Source: Musa acuminata AAA Group
Taxonomy: Eukaryota; Streptophyta; Magnoliopsida; Zingiberales; Musaceae
Reading direction: 5' to 3'
NCBI RefSeq assembly: GCF_036884655.1
Contig: NC_088355.1
Location: 24,737,001 to 24,801,000 of the forward strand
DNA: 64,000 nt
The translations under genes and the position numbers were made by a program. This document shows, in pieces, positions 20,556-33,700 of this stretch. The notes below the pieces were generated by a model, which searched no databases, was not told where the DNA came from, and saw only the letters and a program-made list of their open reading frames with translations. Within the stretch, counting starts at the first letter, position 1. The number at the start of each line of letters is the position of its first letter.

Positions 20556-21553
20556 GGCCCCAACCCAATTCAAATTTGGAGCTCAAAACGATCAAATCCC
20601 GGAATTTCGGGATCAGGCGATTGCACCTCTTGACTGGAGAGGTTGCACCGCCTGGCAGAGCTCGAAGACCGAGCTCAAGCAGTGCCACCTCTCTGTCAGG
20701 GAGGTTGCACCGCCCAGTCTTGCTCGAAGACTGAGCTCAGGCGGTACCACCTCTCTGTCAGGGAGGTTGCACCGCCCAGTCTTGCTCGAAGACTGAGCTC
20801 AGGCGGTGCCACCTCTCTGTCAGGGAGGTTGCACCGCCCAGTCTAGCTCGAAGACTGAGCTCAGGCGGTGCCACGTCTCTATCAGGGAGGTTGCACCGCC
20901 CAGTCTAGCTCGAAGACTGAGCTCAGGCGGTGCCACCTCTTGGCTGGGGAGGTTGCACCGCCCAGTCTCGCTGGGAGGCTTAGCCCAGGCGGTGCCACCT
21001 CTTGGCCTAGGCGGTTGCACCTCCTGGTGTAGTCAGGGTCCGAATGGTTAGCTCCATTCGGCCCAATTTCTATCTTTTCAAGGGCCCAATTGCCCCAAGA
21101 TTAAGCTAATGGGATCACCTCCCATTTTCCAACTTAATCAACGTGCTAACTACGATTAAATCTAAGACAATTTCTGCAGCTTTGCTCCGATGCGTCAATC
21201 GCTTCTTCCGGCGAGTTTCCGGCGAACTTCCGTCGATCATCCGATGAACCCTCGGTGATTCTTCTGCGGACTTCCAGCAAACTCCTAGACTTTGCGACGA
21301 TCCACTTGGTGAGTTCCGACGAGCTTCGCTTGGCAAGCTTCTGGACTTCTCGGATCTGTTCTCGCAGAACCTCCGACGACCGTCCGAACTTCCGTCGAAC
21401 TCTCGAACTCCCAACGTGATCATGAACTTGACTCCGGCACAACTCCTGCTGCTTGTCTAACTTTCATCATAGTTAATCCTGCACACTTATCTCAACACAT
21501 AGATTAGACAACAAATGACAATTGACTTCATCATCAAAATCCGAGATTCAATA

Positions 21554-22175
21554 ATCTCCCCCTTTTTGATGATGACAATCAATTGATAATGGAGTTATCC
21601 TTAACTCCCCCTGTCTATATGCCATAGTTGAGATAAGTCAACCTTGAATTCAAGACCTATGAATTCAAGTGACGTATTGATAAGATAGATCAGTTAAACT
21701 TATCAATACTCCCATCATGATACTCATCATGATGTATCTCTTCAAAGATGATGTCAAGGCTTGATATACATCATCAAGTTTGTATGATTGTGTTTGTAAC
21801 TATTCATCATGTAGTTTGAACATTATCATATAAAGTTGTGAAGCGCTATTACATGATGCACGTATTTGAAATATTCTAGCAAGTTTTGCATTTTCTTCAC
21901 ATGATAAGATATCAACTCAGGGCATAATGCAAACTATAGCACACGTTCATATATCTCTTGGTGATGCAAGGATGGCATAATCATAACATTGTTTATAGCA
22001 TCACTCAAGTATTTTGCAAGTATGACATGATCATGGCAGTTTTTATCAATTCATATGTTTCTCCCCCTTTGTCATCAACAAAAAACATGGTACAGATTTT
22101 CAAAAATAATCATGGAAACATGGTAATCAAGTGATTTGATCATTCAATATAGTCCGAAAAATAATTTTAACAAGT
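21554..22175 (-). other. 3' non-coding region of element B with polypurine tracts
   Basis: Next to the LTR, on the minus strand, is a tract AAAAAGGGGGAGAT (plus strand 21555-21568). A second conserved motif, GTTGATGACAAAGGGGGAGAA, is at 22060-22085, and GGGGGAGTTAAG near 21600-21615. No gene is present, and there is no env-like ORF. Confidence 0.75.
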
Positions 22176-25100
22176 TTATTTATTCGGACACATCAACATT
22201 CCTAATTCGCTTCTTATGAAATCAAATTGTTCTTCACTTAGAGGTTTTGTAAAGATGTCAGCTAGTTGATGTTTCGTATCAATGAATTCTATGATTACAT
22301 CATGATTCGTAACATGATCTCGTATAAAGTGATGTCTGATATCAATATGTTTTGTTCTCGAGTGTTGTATAGGGTTTTTTGTTAGGCATATTGCACTTGT
22401 GTTATCACATTTAATGGGAATGTTTTTGAGATGAACTTTATAATCTTCTAAGGTATTTTTCATCCAAACAACTTGTGCACAACATGCACTTGCTGCAATA
22501 TATTCAGCTTCGGTTGTTGATAGTGCAACCGAGTTTTGTTTCTTAGATGTCCAGGAAACAAGGGCATGTCCTAAGAATTGACATGTTCCTGATGTGCTTT
22601 TTCTATCTAATCTACAACCAGCGAAGTCCGCATCAGCATAAGTAGTTAACTCAAACTTCTCTGATTTTGGGTACCATAATCCTAGATTTGTGGTACCATT
22701 AAGATATCTGAGTATTCTTTTAACTGCTTTGAGATGAGATATCTTAGGGTTTGATTGAAATCTAGCACCAAGTCCTACACTAAACATTATGTCTGGTCTA
22801 GTTGCAGTGAGGTAAAGTAAACTTCCTATCATACCCCTATAGGTTTTTTGATCGAAGCTTTCTCCACTTTCATCAATTTCTAACTTAGTGGAGGTGCTCA
22901 TAGGAGTGTTAATAGCTTTTGAGTTATTCATATTAAACTTCTTTAGTAAACTAATAGCATATTTAGTTTGGCTAATAAAGATGCCATTGCTTAGTTGTTT
23001 GATTTGTAGACCTAAGAAGAATGTTAATTCTCCCATTAGACTCATTTCGAATTCACGACTCATAGTTTTAGCAAAGGACTCACAAAGAGATTCATTCGTA
23101 GAACCAAAGATAATCATCAACATAAATTTGAACAATGAGAAAATTATTTTCAAAGTCTTTGATGAATAATGTAGTATCAACCTTGCCTTTTATGAAATTA
23201 TTTTCAATAAGAATGGAACTAAGTCTCTCATACCACGCCCTTGGAGCTTGTTTTAAACCATAGAGAGCTTTAGTCAATCTAAACACATGATTAGGGAGAC
23301 TATTATTTTCAAAGCCAGGAGGTTGTTCAACATAAACTTCTTCGGAAATAAAGCCATTTAGAAAAGCGCTTTTAACATCCATTTGAAATAACTTAAAATT
23401 ATTACAACTAGCGTAGGCAAGGAGCATCCTTATGGCTTCCAATCGAGCCACAGGTGCGAAGGTTTCTTCGTAATCGATACCTTCTTCTTGGTTGAAACCT
23501 TTGGCCACTAATCTAGCCTTGTTTCTAACCACGATACCATTTTCATCTTGCTTGTTTCTAAATACCCATTTAGTACCAATAACTAAATGGTCATTTGGCC
23601 TAGGAACAAGCATCCACACCTCATTTCTTTCAAATTGATTCAATTCATCTTGCATTGCGATAATCCATGAATCATCTTTCATGGCTTCATCAACACATTT
23701 GGGTTCAATTTGCGAGAGAAAGGCGGCGTTGCCACAAAAATTCTTAAAAGAGGATCGTGTTTGAACCCCCTTTGATGTGTCTCCTAAGATTAGCTCCTTA
23801 GGATGAGCATCTACATACTTCCAATTCTTGGGTAAGGAAGTGGATGCATCCAAGTTGCTAGTTGGAGACGGGGTTTCGTTTAAATTCAAAGAATCAAAGT
23901 TAACATCATCATCAAGATCATTCTTCTTAATTTCGGAAATATCATTGAAAACAACATGGATGGATTCTTCAATAATTAAGGTTCTTTTATTGAAAATACG
24001 AAAAGCTTTAGAAACCGAAGAATAACCAAGAATGATTCCTTCATCAGATTTAGCATCGAATTTTCCTAAGTTATCCTTTTCATTCAAGATAAAACACTTA
24101 CACCCAAAGACTTTAAAATATGAGACATTGGGTTTTTTGTTATTCCATAACTCATAAGGAGTTTTGGAGAGTAAGGGTCTTACTAGAACTCTATTCAAAA
24201 TATAGCATGCAGTGTTTACAGCTTCGGCCCAAAAATATTTGGGTAGGCCATGTTCATTCAACATGGTTCTTGCCATTTCTTGTAAATTTTGATTTTTTCT
24301 TTCTACTACCCCATTTTGTTGAGGATTTCTTGGAGTAGAGAAATTATGGTTGTATCCATTGAGTTCACAGAATTCTTTGAAATCATGGTTTTGAAATTCT
24401 CCACCATGATCACTTCTAATTGACGAAATCATAGATTCCTTCTCATTTTGAACAAGTTTACAAAACTTGGTAAAATATCTAAAGCATTCATTTTTCTGTT
24501 TTAAGAAGTAGGTCTATGTATATCTACTGTAGTCATCAACAATGACAAAGGCGTATTTGCTACCTCCTAGACTCGATGTAGAGATTAGTCCGAACAAGTC
24601 CATATGGATCAATTGTAAGGGCCTAGAGGTGCTTATTTGATTCTTAACTTTGAAACTACCCTTAATTTGTTTACCTAATTGGCAAGCATCACACACATTG
24701 TCTTTGATGAACTTGATATGAGGAATTCCTCTTACAAGTTCTCTAGATGATACTTGAGTGATTAGTTTCATGCTAGCATGACCTAATCTTCTATGCCATA
24801 GCCAAGCATCCTCATTCATAACCGCAAAACACATTTCATCACATAAGTCATTGACGTCAATAGTGTATACGTTATTTTGTTTTAATGCAATCATAGACAT
24901 ATTTTTATGTGGTTTTTCAATGATGCAAGCATTAGATTCGAATTTGACAGTATATCCTTTATCACATAATTGACTAATACTAAAGAGGTTATGTTTTAAA
25001 CCATCAACTAACAGAACATCTTCAATAAAAAGGTTGGATTTGTTACATATGGTTCCTTTGCCAATGATTTTACCCTTGTTGTTGTCTCCGAAGGTGACAT

Positions 25101-25215
25101 AGCCTTCGTCTATGCTAGTGAGCTTAGAGAAATGAGATGAATCTCGGGTCATATGCCTTGAGCATCCACTATCAAGGTACCATCTCTTGCTCCTAGCTTG
25201 CGATGGTGTGGGTTT
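22176..25215 (-). pseudogene. pol: Element B pol: protease, integrase, RT and RNase H, broken
   Basis: The frame begins just after the gag TAG (25216-25218). The protease motif [10 protein letters not shown] lies near 25160-25180. The integrase zinc-binding and gag-pre-integrase region ends in [18 protein letters not shown] at 24514-24516 replaces the Trp codon after DDYSRYT. Integrase core then continues ([23 protein letters not shown]), followed by RT. Directly after YVDD a 2-bp deletion (about 23115-23125) shifts the frame. RNase H ([30 protein letters not shown]) and the end at 22176 are intact in the new frame. The other copies show these are single lesions in an otherwise well preserved gene. 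Confidence 0.9.
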
Positions 25216-26799
25216 CTACAAGAAAGGATGATTTTTAGGTACCCATTTGCTTTTGGGTGCCTCAAAGATAGATCTGCATTGTTTATCATGTTGCATGGAG
25301 TTTTTCATGGTTCCTTTAGGAACCCAAATCAATTTGTTTGGACTTATTTTCTTGAATGGACAACAATGTGTCTTGTGTCCAAATTTACAACAGAAGTTAC
25401 ATTTGTCTTAATGTCGAATATGTAGGATGGAGCCTTTTATGAAGGTGGTTGGATTTTGGTGAGGACTTCTCACGAATCCAATTCCACTTCTTTTGGGAAC
25501 GTGACCCTTGTTTGTAAGGATCATGTTCAATGACTTGCTACCAACCTCGAATTTCTTCAAGGTGTCCTTAAGTAGCAAGTTTTCTTTTTGGAGAGTTTCT
25601 AGATCATGGCATTTTATGCATGGGCTTAAACTATCATGATGTTAAACATTTAACTTATCGAAATTACAAATAAGACTATCATGCTCCTTTTTTAGCAATT
25701 TGTATTTACTACTGATAGTCTTACACTCATCAAACAATTCATGGAAAGCATTTAATAATTCATCGAATGATAAATCTGCATCTATTGAATTTGTTACCTC
25801 ATCTTCGATGGCCATTAAGGCGTAATGAGCAACTTGCTCGGTGTTGGACTCCTCTTCTTCGGATGCGCTTGAGTCATCCCATGTTGCTTGAAGCGTCTTT
25901 TTCTTTGACGTTCTCCTTTTGACTTGGGGACAATCACTCTTGTAGTGTCCCGGCTTTTTGCATTCATAACAGATTACTTGGTCCTTCTTGGGTTCAAGTT
26001 TATTTTTTGCATCATTCTTAAAGTTGTTTCTTTTAAAGAACTTTTTAAACTTTCTTGTTAGAAGTGCCAAGTCATCATCACAGTCCTCATCACTTGAGTT
26101 TTCTCTCAAGTGGCATTCCGAAGTTTTGAGTGTCATATCCTTCCTGTTCTTTGGAAGGATGTCTTCTTGCTCTTCATGAGCTTTACAAGTCATTTCGTAG
26201 GTCATTAATGATCCGATTAGTTCTTCAAGAGGGAAATTTCGCAAATCTTTTGCCTCTTGAATAGCAGTGACTTTAGGATCCCAACTCTTAGGAAGGGATC
26301 TTAGTATCTTATTAACAAGCTCAAAATCCGAAAAGCTCTTTCCGAGTCCTTTTAGACCGTTGACGACATCCGTGAAACGGGTAAACATGTCGCCAATGGT
26401 TTCACTCAGTTTCATCCGAAAAAGTTCGAAAGAATGTAACAGCAAATTGATTTTTAACTCTTTTACTCTACTTGTGCCCTCATGGGTCACTTCGAGTGTT
26501 TGCCAAATATCAAATGCAGTTTCACAAGTTGAAACACGGTTAAACTCGTTTTTATCAAGTGCACAAAATAAGGCATTCATAGCCTTTGCATTAAGAGCGA
26601 AAGCCTTCTTCTCCAAATCATTCCAATCGATCATTGGAAGAGAAGACTTCGAAAATCCATTTTCGACAAGATTCCACAGTTCAAAATCCATAGAAAAAAG
26701 AAAGATCCTCATTCGGGTCTTCCAGTAGGTGTAGTCCGTCCCACTGAACATGGGTGGACGCGTAATAGAATGCCCTTCTTGGTTTCCGGCGTATGCCAT
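25216..26799 (-). pseudogene. gag: Element B gag with two nonsense codons
   Basis: The first 385 codons are open and match gag of A and C, including the CCHC knuckle CYECKKPGHYKSDC. A TAA near 25642 follows FDKLNV, where C has a Glu codon. A second TAA lies just before the second knuckle (near 25405). No net frameshift occurs: the distance from ATG to the terminal TAG is 527 codons. The TAG at 25216-25218 is the same gag-pol junction stop as in C and D. Confidence 0.88.
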
Positions 26800-26836
26800 T
26801 TCTCTTTGGGTTTTAGTCTGTTAGAGAGTTAGCCCT

Positions 26837-26848
26837 GCTCTGATACCA
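26837..26848 (-). promoter_or_regulatory. Primer binding site, element B
   Basis: GCTCTGATACCA on the plus strand is the reverse complement of TGGTATCAGAGC, two bases from the LTR end. Confidence 0.88.
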
Positions 26849-26850
26849 AT

Positions 26851-28854
26851 TGTTAGGATCGAGAGCACTAAGAGGGGGGGGGGGTGAATTAGTGCAGCGG
26901 AAATCTTTCAGCGATTAAAAACGAAAGCTACGTTCGTTCGATAAAAACTATTTTGATGCAAAAGCCGATTCTAAAATTACTTATGATTAAGTACAGTTTA
27001 CGTTTAAACACAGTTAGCGTCTAAACGCAGTTTGCGTCTAAATGCAGATTGCATCTAAACTCAGATTGCATCTAAGCGCAGTTTGAGCAGAAGTATAAAG
27101 ACAATGTGCTGCTATTGTACAGCTCAAAAAGTAATATGCAAAAAGTAGATTTACGTCTAAATACAGATTTACGTATAAACGCAGATTTACGTCTAAACGT
27201 AGATTTACGTCTTAAATGTAGATTTACGTCTGAACTTTGAAACTCATTTGTATACTCGCAGAAGGCAGTATGCAGTTGAAATCAAGACGTAAACGTAAAC
27301 TGAAATCTGATGATTGTGCGAGGAAAGCCGATTTACGTCTAAATGCAGTTTTACGTCTAAATGTTGAAACACGTTCGTAAAATTGCAGAAGAAAGTTTGT
27401 AGTTATAAATAGAATCAAAATGTAAATGTAAACTGCAAAGAAACTCATTCGTAAAAGCGCAGAAGACAGTTCGCAGTTATAAACAGATTCAAGACGTAAA
27501 TGTAAGCTGCAATGTAAAGATCGTACGAAAACACCTTTTGACGTCTGAATGAAGATTCGGAAAGATTAGAACTTAGAAACTTGTTCGTAAAAGCGCAGAG
27601 AGCAGTAGCTATGTAGGAGGTTTGCAGTAATGATAAAGTGCTCAAAATAAACGCAAACCAGAGATTTAGAATGGTTCGGTCAGTCTTGACCTACTCCACT
27701 TTTGGCTTCCTCCACCGGCGAGGTCACCGACATCAACTAGGGGCCTTCCTTCAATAGGCGAAGGCCAACTGCCCTTTTACAATTTCTCTCCTTTTGACGG
27801 GCTTAGGAGACAACCCTTACAGATCCTTTCTCTCCTCTCTTTACAACTCAATACTTGAAGAACAGAAAAGAGGAGAACTTTTGGACTTTACACAAATTTG
27901 AGCTCTTAGAATCACTGAAAAGATCAAGAATTCGATGTGGATCTGTATCCCTTCAGTGCTGAATGGGTGCGGTATTTATAGGCCCCAACCCAATTCAAAT
28001 TTGGAGCTCAAAACGATCAAATCCCGGAATTTCGGGATCAGGCGGTTGCACCTCTTGACTGGAGAGGTTGCACCGCCTGGCAGAGCTCGAAGACCGAGCT
28101 TAGGCGGTGCCACCTCTCTGTCAGGGAGGTTGCACCACCCAGTCTTGCTTGAAGACTGAGCTCAGGCGGTGCCACCTCTCTGTCAGGGAGGTTGCACCGC
28201 CCAGTCTAGCTCGAAGACTGAGCTCAGGCGGTGCCACCTCCTGGCTGGGGAGGTTGCACCGCCTAGTCTCGCTGGGAGGCTTAGCCCAGGCGGTGCCACC
28301 TCTTGGCCTAGGCGGTTGCACCTCCTGGTGCAGTCAGGGTCCGAATGGTTAGCTCCATTCGGCCCAATTTATATCTTTTCAGGGGCCCAATTGCCCCAAG
28401 ATTAAGCTAATGGGATCACCTCCCATTTTTCAACTTAATCAATGTGCTAACTACGATTAAATCTAAGACAATTTCTGTAGCTTTGCTCCGATGCGTCAAT
28501 CGCTTCATCCGGCGAGTTTCCGGCGAACTTCCATCGATCATCCGATGAACCCTCGGTGATTCTTCTGCGGACTTCCGGCAAACTCCTGGACTTTGCGACG
28601 ATCCACTTGGTGAGTTCCGACGAGCTTCGCTTGGCAAGCTTCTGGACTTCTCGGATCTGTTCTCGCAGAACCTCCGACGACCGTCCGAACTTCCGTCGAA
28701 CTCTCGAACTCCCAACGTGATCATGAACTTGACTCCGGCGCAACTCCTGCTGCTTGTCTAACTTTCATCGTAGTTAATCTTACACACTTATCTCAACACA
28801 TAGATTAGACAACAAATGACAATTGACATCATCATCAAAATCCGAGATTCAACA
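26851..28854 (-). repeat. Element B 5' LTR
   Basis: 2004 bp, ends TGTTAGGATC...GATTCAACA (plus strand). It contains the U5 ACGTAAA array (about 26995-27240), the leader, the TATA box at 27973-27980 and the hairpin array (28030-28330). The latter is shorter than in the 3' LTR, which has three extra GGTGCCACC/GGTTGCACC units. Confidence 0.9.
27973..27980 (-). promoter_or_regulatory. TATA box of element B 5' LTR
   Basis: TATTTATA on the plus strand, reading TATAAATA on the minus strand just downstream of the hairpin array. Confidence 0.65.
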
Positions 28855-28859
28855 AAACA

Positions 28860-29764
28860 TTGCATAAGGTCGCCTAGTTCTTGGTGCAAGTTTGGTTGCG
28901 GCAGTCTATTGAGTTCAAATCGTTGGAGAATCTCCTTCCATATCCATTTTGTATAATCACAAGCAAAATAGAGGTGGTCAAAAGTTTCTTCTTGTTGCAA
29001 ACAAAGGGAGCAACGATTAACATGATAGATACCTCTTCTTTTCATATTGTCTATTGTAGGTAGTTTATTGAGAAGCGCTTGCCATGTACATAAGGAGTGT
29101 CTTTGTGATCCCGGTCGATCCCATGTCCAACTGCTTGGGACCCACTTGTTATTTCTTTACCGAATTTGATTCCATGTGGATGTGGCACTAAATTTGCCAT
29201 TGTCATGAGGCCAAATAAGTATATCTGAAGAGTTGTTCCTGATTGGAATAGCTATGATAGTCGGCCAAAGTGATAACATTTCGAGAGAAATAAGATTAGG
29301 GAGACACCAGGTACCGTTAGCAATGAACTCGGAAACCTTCCAATCTTTGGGAGCCCCAAGATCTTTTCGTATTCTGTCGCCATATAATTGAAATATACTT
29401 TTCCCATTCACCCAAGGATCGTACCGTACCACATATTAGTACTAGTTCCAGAAGAGATTGCATACGAAATGTGTTTGATTAGCCAATTCCTTGCCTTTAA
29501 AATTCCTTTCCAAGCTGCAGAGTGGTATGTTCTTGTTGAAATTTCCCAGATTGATTCCTTTGAAAGATACCTAGCAGAAACCCATTGTGACCATAAGGAA
29601 CATTTGTTTTGCAAAAGATCCCACAATTGTTGTACCAGGCATGCTTGATTCCAATCTCTAGTATTTCTTAAATTTAGCCCCCCTTCATCTTTCGGTTTGT
29701 AAATGCTATCCCAATTTACCATATGCATTGCCTTATCATTTGTGCCATTCCAGAAGAAGTTCAT
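28860..29764 (-). pseudogene. LINE L1 ORF2 middle part, broken
   Basis: On the minus strand it encodes the RT C-terminal region (MNFFWNGTNDKAMHMVNWDSI, then SARYLSKESIWEISTRTYHSA) and the zf-RVT region (NRCSLCLQQEETFDHLYFACDYTKWIWKE), closely similar to L2 and L3. It has a frame break near 29408-29432 and a stop near 29157. The frame runs into element B at 28860 and resumes at 16842. Confidence 0.82.
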
Positions 29765-29815
29765 TAATAACCGTTCAATATCTTGGAGAAGTCCAGCAGG
29801 CAGAAGAATTGCATT

Positions 29816-30736
29816 TTATGTGATATACCCAAGATATGATATGCCCAAGATATGATTAGCCATGTAGCAATTTTATGTTCCTTGGGGTAGGCCAGGTTTA
29901 CATTGCTTCAATTTTGAAGGGGTCCACCGTCACACTTTCCTCTGATATGATATGCCCAAGATATTTCACATTTTGTTGAAGAAAGTAAAAATTCGTAGTG
30001 GCCGTTGTGTGTTCGAAAGGTGGTTTTCGGTATGACTTCTTCATACACTCGTATTTGATAATACCCGGATTGAAGGTCCAACTTTGTGAAGATTTGTGCT
30101 CCCTTTCATCTAGCAATTCATCTGCTATTGGAATAAGGTATTTGTTCTTGATGGTTATGCCATTGAGAGCTCGGTAATCAACGTATATTCGCCATGTTCC
30201 GTCCTTCTTGTGTACAAGTAGCACCGGTGAAAAGTAGAGGTTGCAACTTGGCCGAATAACTCATGTTTCAAGCATCTCTTTTAAAATCCTTTCTATTTCA
30301 TCATTCTGGAGATGTGGATACCGATATGGCTGAGTATTTGCTGGAGATTTGATTGGAAAAATTATTATACAATGATCATGCCGACGACTAAGAGGTAGGT
30401 TGTGCGGCTCGTCAAATATATCTGAAAATTCAGCTAGCAAAGGAAATAGATTTGGAACTTCAAATTCTATTGGCTCTCCTTTAATTTGCTGCTCAAGTTG
30501 TACCAAAAAGCCCCTGCATGCTTTATTCAAAACCTTCTCCATTTGTTGTGTGCAAATCATCGTTACGTCGCCCACACGTTTCCCATGCACTATCACATGT
30601 TTCTCCTTACTGTAAAATTTTATAAATAGTTGCATAAAATTCCAAGAAATATCACCTAATGTCATCAACCATTACATGTCTGAGTATGGCCTCATGATCA
30701 TCAAGAGGAAGGAGGAAGAAATATGTAATTATCTCT
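29816..30736 (-). pseudogene. G2 pol remnant: region before RT and partial gypsy reverse transcriptase
   Basis: The minus strand encodes the linker before RT (LVQLEQQIKGEPIEFEVPNLFPLLAEFSDIFDEP...LPLSRRHDHCI) and then RT: MLLVHKKDGTWRIYVDYRALNGITIKNKYLIP, and later [20 protein letters not shown]. The middle of RT with the expected FDD-type active site is absent, so about 250 bp are deleted between the two RT motifs. A stop and repeated GATATGCCCAAGATAT units follow next to LINE L1. Confidence 0.8.
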
Positions 30737-33700
30737 TTTTTGGTAAGTAAAAGTAAATTGATTATGTGTAAAGTTTCTACAAATAGCTTTATCTATACAA
30801 GTCATAGACAAAGCCAAGTATATCAAAACTACTTGTGGGTACATTATCATTCCCAAGATTTTTAGCTAATAGCAAAATTAAATTTGATAAAAATATCTTT
30901 TTCTCTTCGGTTAAAGTGCTCGGTTTTGAAATTATGCTCCATACAGGATCTTGAGTCTCTAATAATCTCTTTCAAGAGCTGAGCATTGTTTATGTGTTGA
31001 CATTCAAAAATTCTGTTGCATCTCTCCTTCCACATCCACCAAATAGCGCATCTGAAAGTAACCTTTACTAGTTGTGTGAGAGGCCCTTTTCTTGAGAAAC
31101 ATTGCATGAGGTCGCCTAGTTCTTGGTGCAAGTTTCGTTGCGGCAGTCTATTGAGTTCAAATCGCTGAAGAATCTCCTTCCATATCCATTTTGTATAATC
31201 ATAAGCAAAATAGAGGTGGTCAATAATTTCTTCTTGTTGCATACAAAGAGAGCATCGGTTAACATGATAGATACCTCTTCTTTTCATATTGTCTAATGTA
31301 GGTAGTTTATTGAGAAGGGCCTGTCATGTACATAAGGAATGTCTTTGTTATCCCGGTCGATCCCATGTCCAACTGCTTGGGACCTACTTGTTATTTCTTT
31401 GCCTAATTTGATTCCATACGGATGTGGCACTAAATTAGACATTGTCATGAGGCCAAATAAGTATATCTGAAGAGTTGTTCCTGATTGGAATAGCTATGAT
31501 AGTCGACCAAAGTGATAACATTTCGGGAGAAATAGGATTAAGGAGACACCAGGTACCGTTAGCAATGAACTCGAAAACCTTCCAATCTTTGGGAGCCCCA
31601 AGATCTTTTCGTATTCTGTCGCCATATAATTGAAATATACTCTTCCCATTCACCCAAGGATCGTACCACATATTAGTACTAGTCCCAAAAGAGATTGCAT
31701 AAGAAATGTGTTTGATTAGCCAATTCCTTGCCTCTAAAATTCCTTTCCAAGCTGCAGAGTGGTATGTTCTTGTTGAAATTTCCCAGATTGATTCCTTTGA
31801 AAGATACCTAGTAGAAACCCATTGTGACCATAAGGAACATTTGTTTTGCAAAAGATCCCACAATTGCTGTACCAGGCATGCTTGATTTCAATCTCTAGTA
31901 TTTCTCAAGTTTAGCCCCCCTTCATCTTTCGGTTTGCAAATGCTATCCCAATTTACCATATGCATTGCCTTATCATTTGTGCCATTCCAGAAGAAGTTCA
32001 TTAATAACCGTTCAATATCTTGGAGAAGTCCTGTAGGTAGAAGAAATGCATTGCACCAATATATAGAGTAGGAGTGCAATACCGTACGGATGAGTTCGAG
32101 TCGTCCTGCTTTTGATAGAAGCCTATTTTTCCAAGAAGAAATTTTATTCTTTATTTTTTGCAGGATAGGCTGACAGTGGGTTTTGTGAATGCCTGTAGAT
32201 ATGAGTGGGAGACCCAAATAAGGAACTGGCAGGCTTCCCTCACTAACCCCCAAAGTTTGTGCAATAAAGACCTTATCCTCAACGTAAGGGCTCATATATA
32301 CTTTACTTTTCGCATGATTTAACTGAAGTCCATAAACCATACCAAAGTCATTCATAATAGTAGCCAGGTTCTTTACTGATGTTGGATCATTTTGGAGAAA
32401 GATAAGTAAATCATCTACAAATGTTATGTGTGATATATGAATAGAACCAGCAATGGGTACCTTAATGCTGCCATTTAAGACTGCATATTCCAACATATAG
32501 CTATGTCCTTCCATCGCAATGGTAAAGAGATACGGAGAGAGTGGATCACCTTGTCAGATGTCATTTGTGCTCCCAAAAAAACCAATAGGTGAGCCATTAA
32601 AGAGTATCGAAAACTTTGAAGTTTCCAGGCAAGATTGAATCCAATTAACCCATTACTGTGGGAAGTTCATATCGAGGAGCATCTTATAGATAAATTTCCT
32701 ATTAACTGAATCAAAGGCTTTCCGTAAATCAGCTTTAAAACAGATTTTTGTCCCTCTTGTTTTTGAGTGTAAATCTTTGACCAAGTCATTAGCAAGTAAA
32801 ATGTTATGATGTATACTTCTCCCTTTGATGAAAGCAGCTTGATTTGGGCTAATGATCTTGTGTATTACCTTTTGCATTCTATTTGCCAATACTTTGGAGA
32901 TGATCTTGTAAATAAAGTTGCATAATGATATGAGTCGATAGTCCTCTAGTGAATCAGCCCCTGTATTCTTCGGAATTAAAGAAATAAAAGTGTAATTCAT
33001 CTCTCTAAGAATATAACCTGAAGAGAAAATGTTGGCAAGCCTTGATCACATCATTTCCAATAATAGACCAAGCAGTTTGGTAAAATTCAACTGGAAATCC
33101 ATCTGGACCTGGGCTTTTGTGCTTTGGTGACTTAAAGACAACACATACAATTTCGTCATCTATAATTGGGGCATTGAGGATTGAAATAGCTTCCGAATCA
33201 AGTTTTCTAGTCGGCTCCACATGAATGTTATTTGGTTTCCCAGCTTAATTAAGTAAGGAATAAAAACATTGCTCTGTGTGTGCTTTAACCTCATCTAAAT
33301 TCTCAATAAGATTATCATCTTTGTCTCTGCATTTGCTGATACGGTTAACAGCCCTTCGGGTAGAAATTGAAGCATAGAAAAATTTAGTATTGGAATCCCC
33401 TAGTGTAAGCCAATGCTGTTGAGATTTCTGTTTTGCAAAACTTTCCTCCTGTTTCAAGGCTTGCATGAAGTTATTTCTGGCTTCAGTCTCTTTTTCGATA
33501 AGATTCTCATCATGGGGTTGAAGTTGCAGCTCATGTTGCATTATTATTAGTTCCTTTCTGCAAAATTGAACTCTGGTGGTAATATTGCCAAAGGTATTTG
33601 TATTCCACTCCTTTAGTACTGCTTTACAGGCTTTGAGCTTTTGATATAAGATGTTAGGGGGGGATCCATGCACATTAACATTCCAAGCAGATCTGATAAC

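Larger units (their letters stand above)
16843..21553 (-). repeat. Element B 3' LTR, interrupted by LINE L2
   Basis: The LTR parts are 16843-17240 and 19854-21553, net about 2.09 kb. The left end (plus strand) is TGTTAGGATCGAGAGC and the right end is GATTCAATA, in which the canonical CA is mutated to TA. The hairpin repeat array is at about 20600-21030 and the ACGTAAA array at 16980-17200. Confidence 0.88.
16843..28854 (-). mobile_element. Element B: decayed SIRE-like copia retrotransposon
   Basis: The ends are TGTTAGG...TCAACA on the plus strand, flanked by the perfect 5-bp TSD AAACA (16838-16842 and 28855-28859) inside LINE L1. On the minus strand the order is 5' LTR (26851-28854), primer site, gag, pol, 3' region and 3' LTR (16843-21553), the last split by LINE L2. 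The net length is about 9.4 kb. Gag has nonsense codons, and pol has a nonsense codon and a 2-bp deletion. It is therefore older and inactive compared with C. Confidence 0.9.
16423..29815 (-). mobile_element. LINE L1, 5'-truncated, interrupted by copia element B
   Basis: The two LINE parts are 16423-16842 (3' end, T-run on the plus strand) and 28855-29815. They share sequence with L2 and L3 and join exactly at the AAACA duplication left by B. The 3' tail is the family signature CTTTACATATAATCAATTTACTTTTATTTACC followed by poly(A). Truncation is at 29815, where L3 continues. I find no duplication of the outer flanks, and integrase is on one side and RT on the other, so the insertion was accompanied or followed by loss of gypsy sequence. 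Confidence 0.8.
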
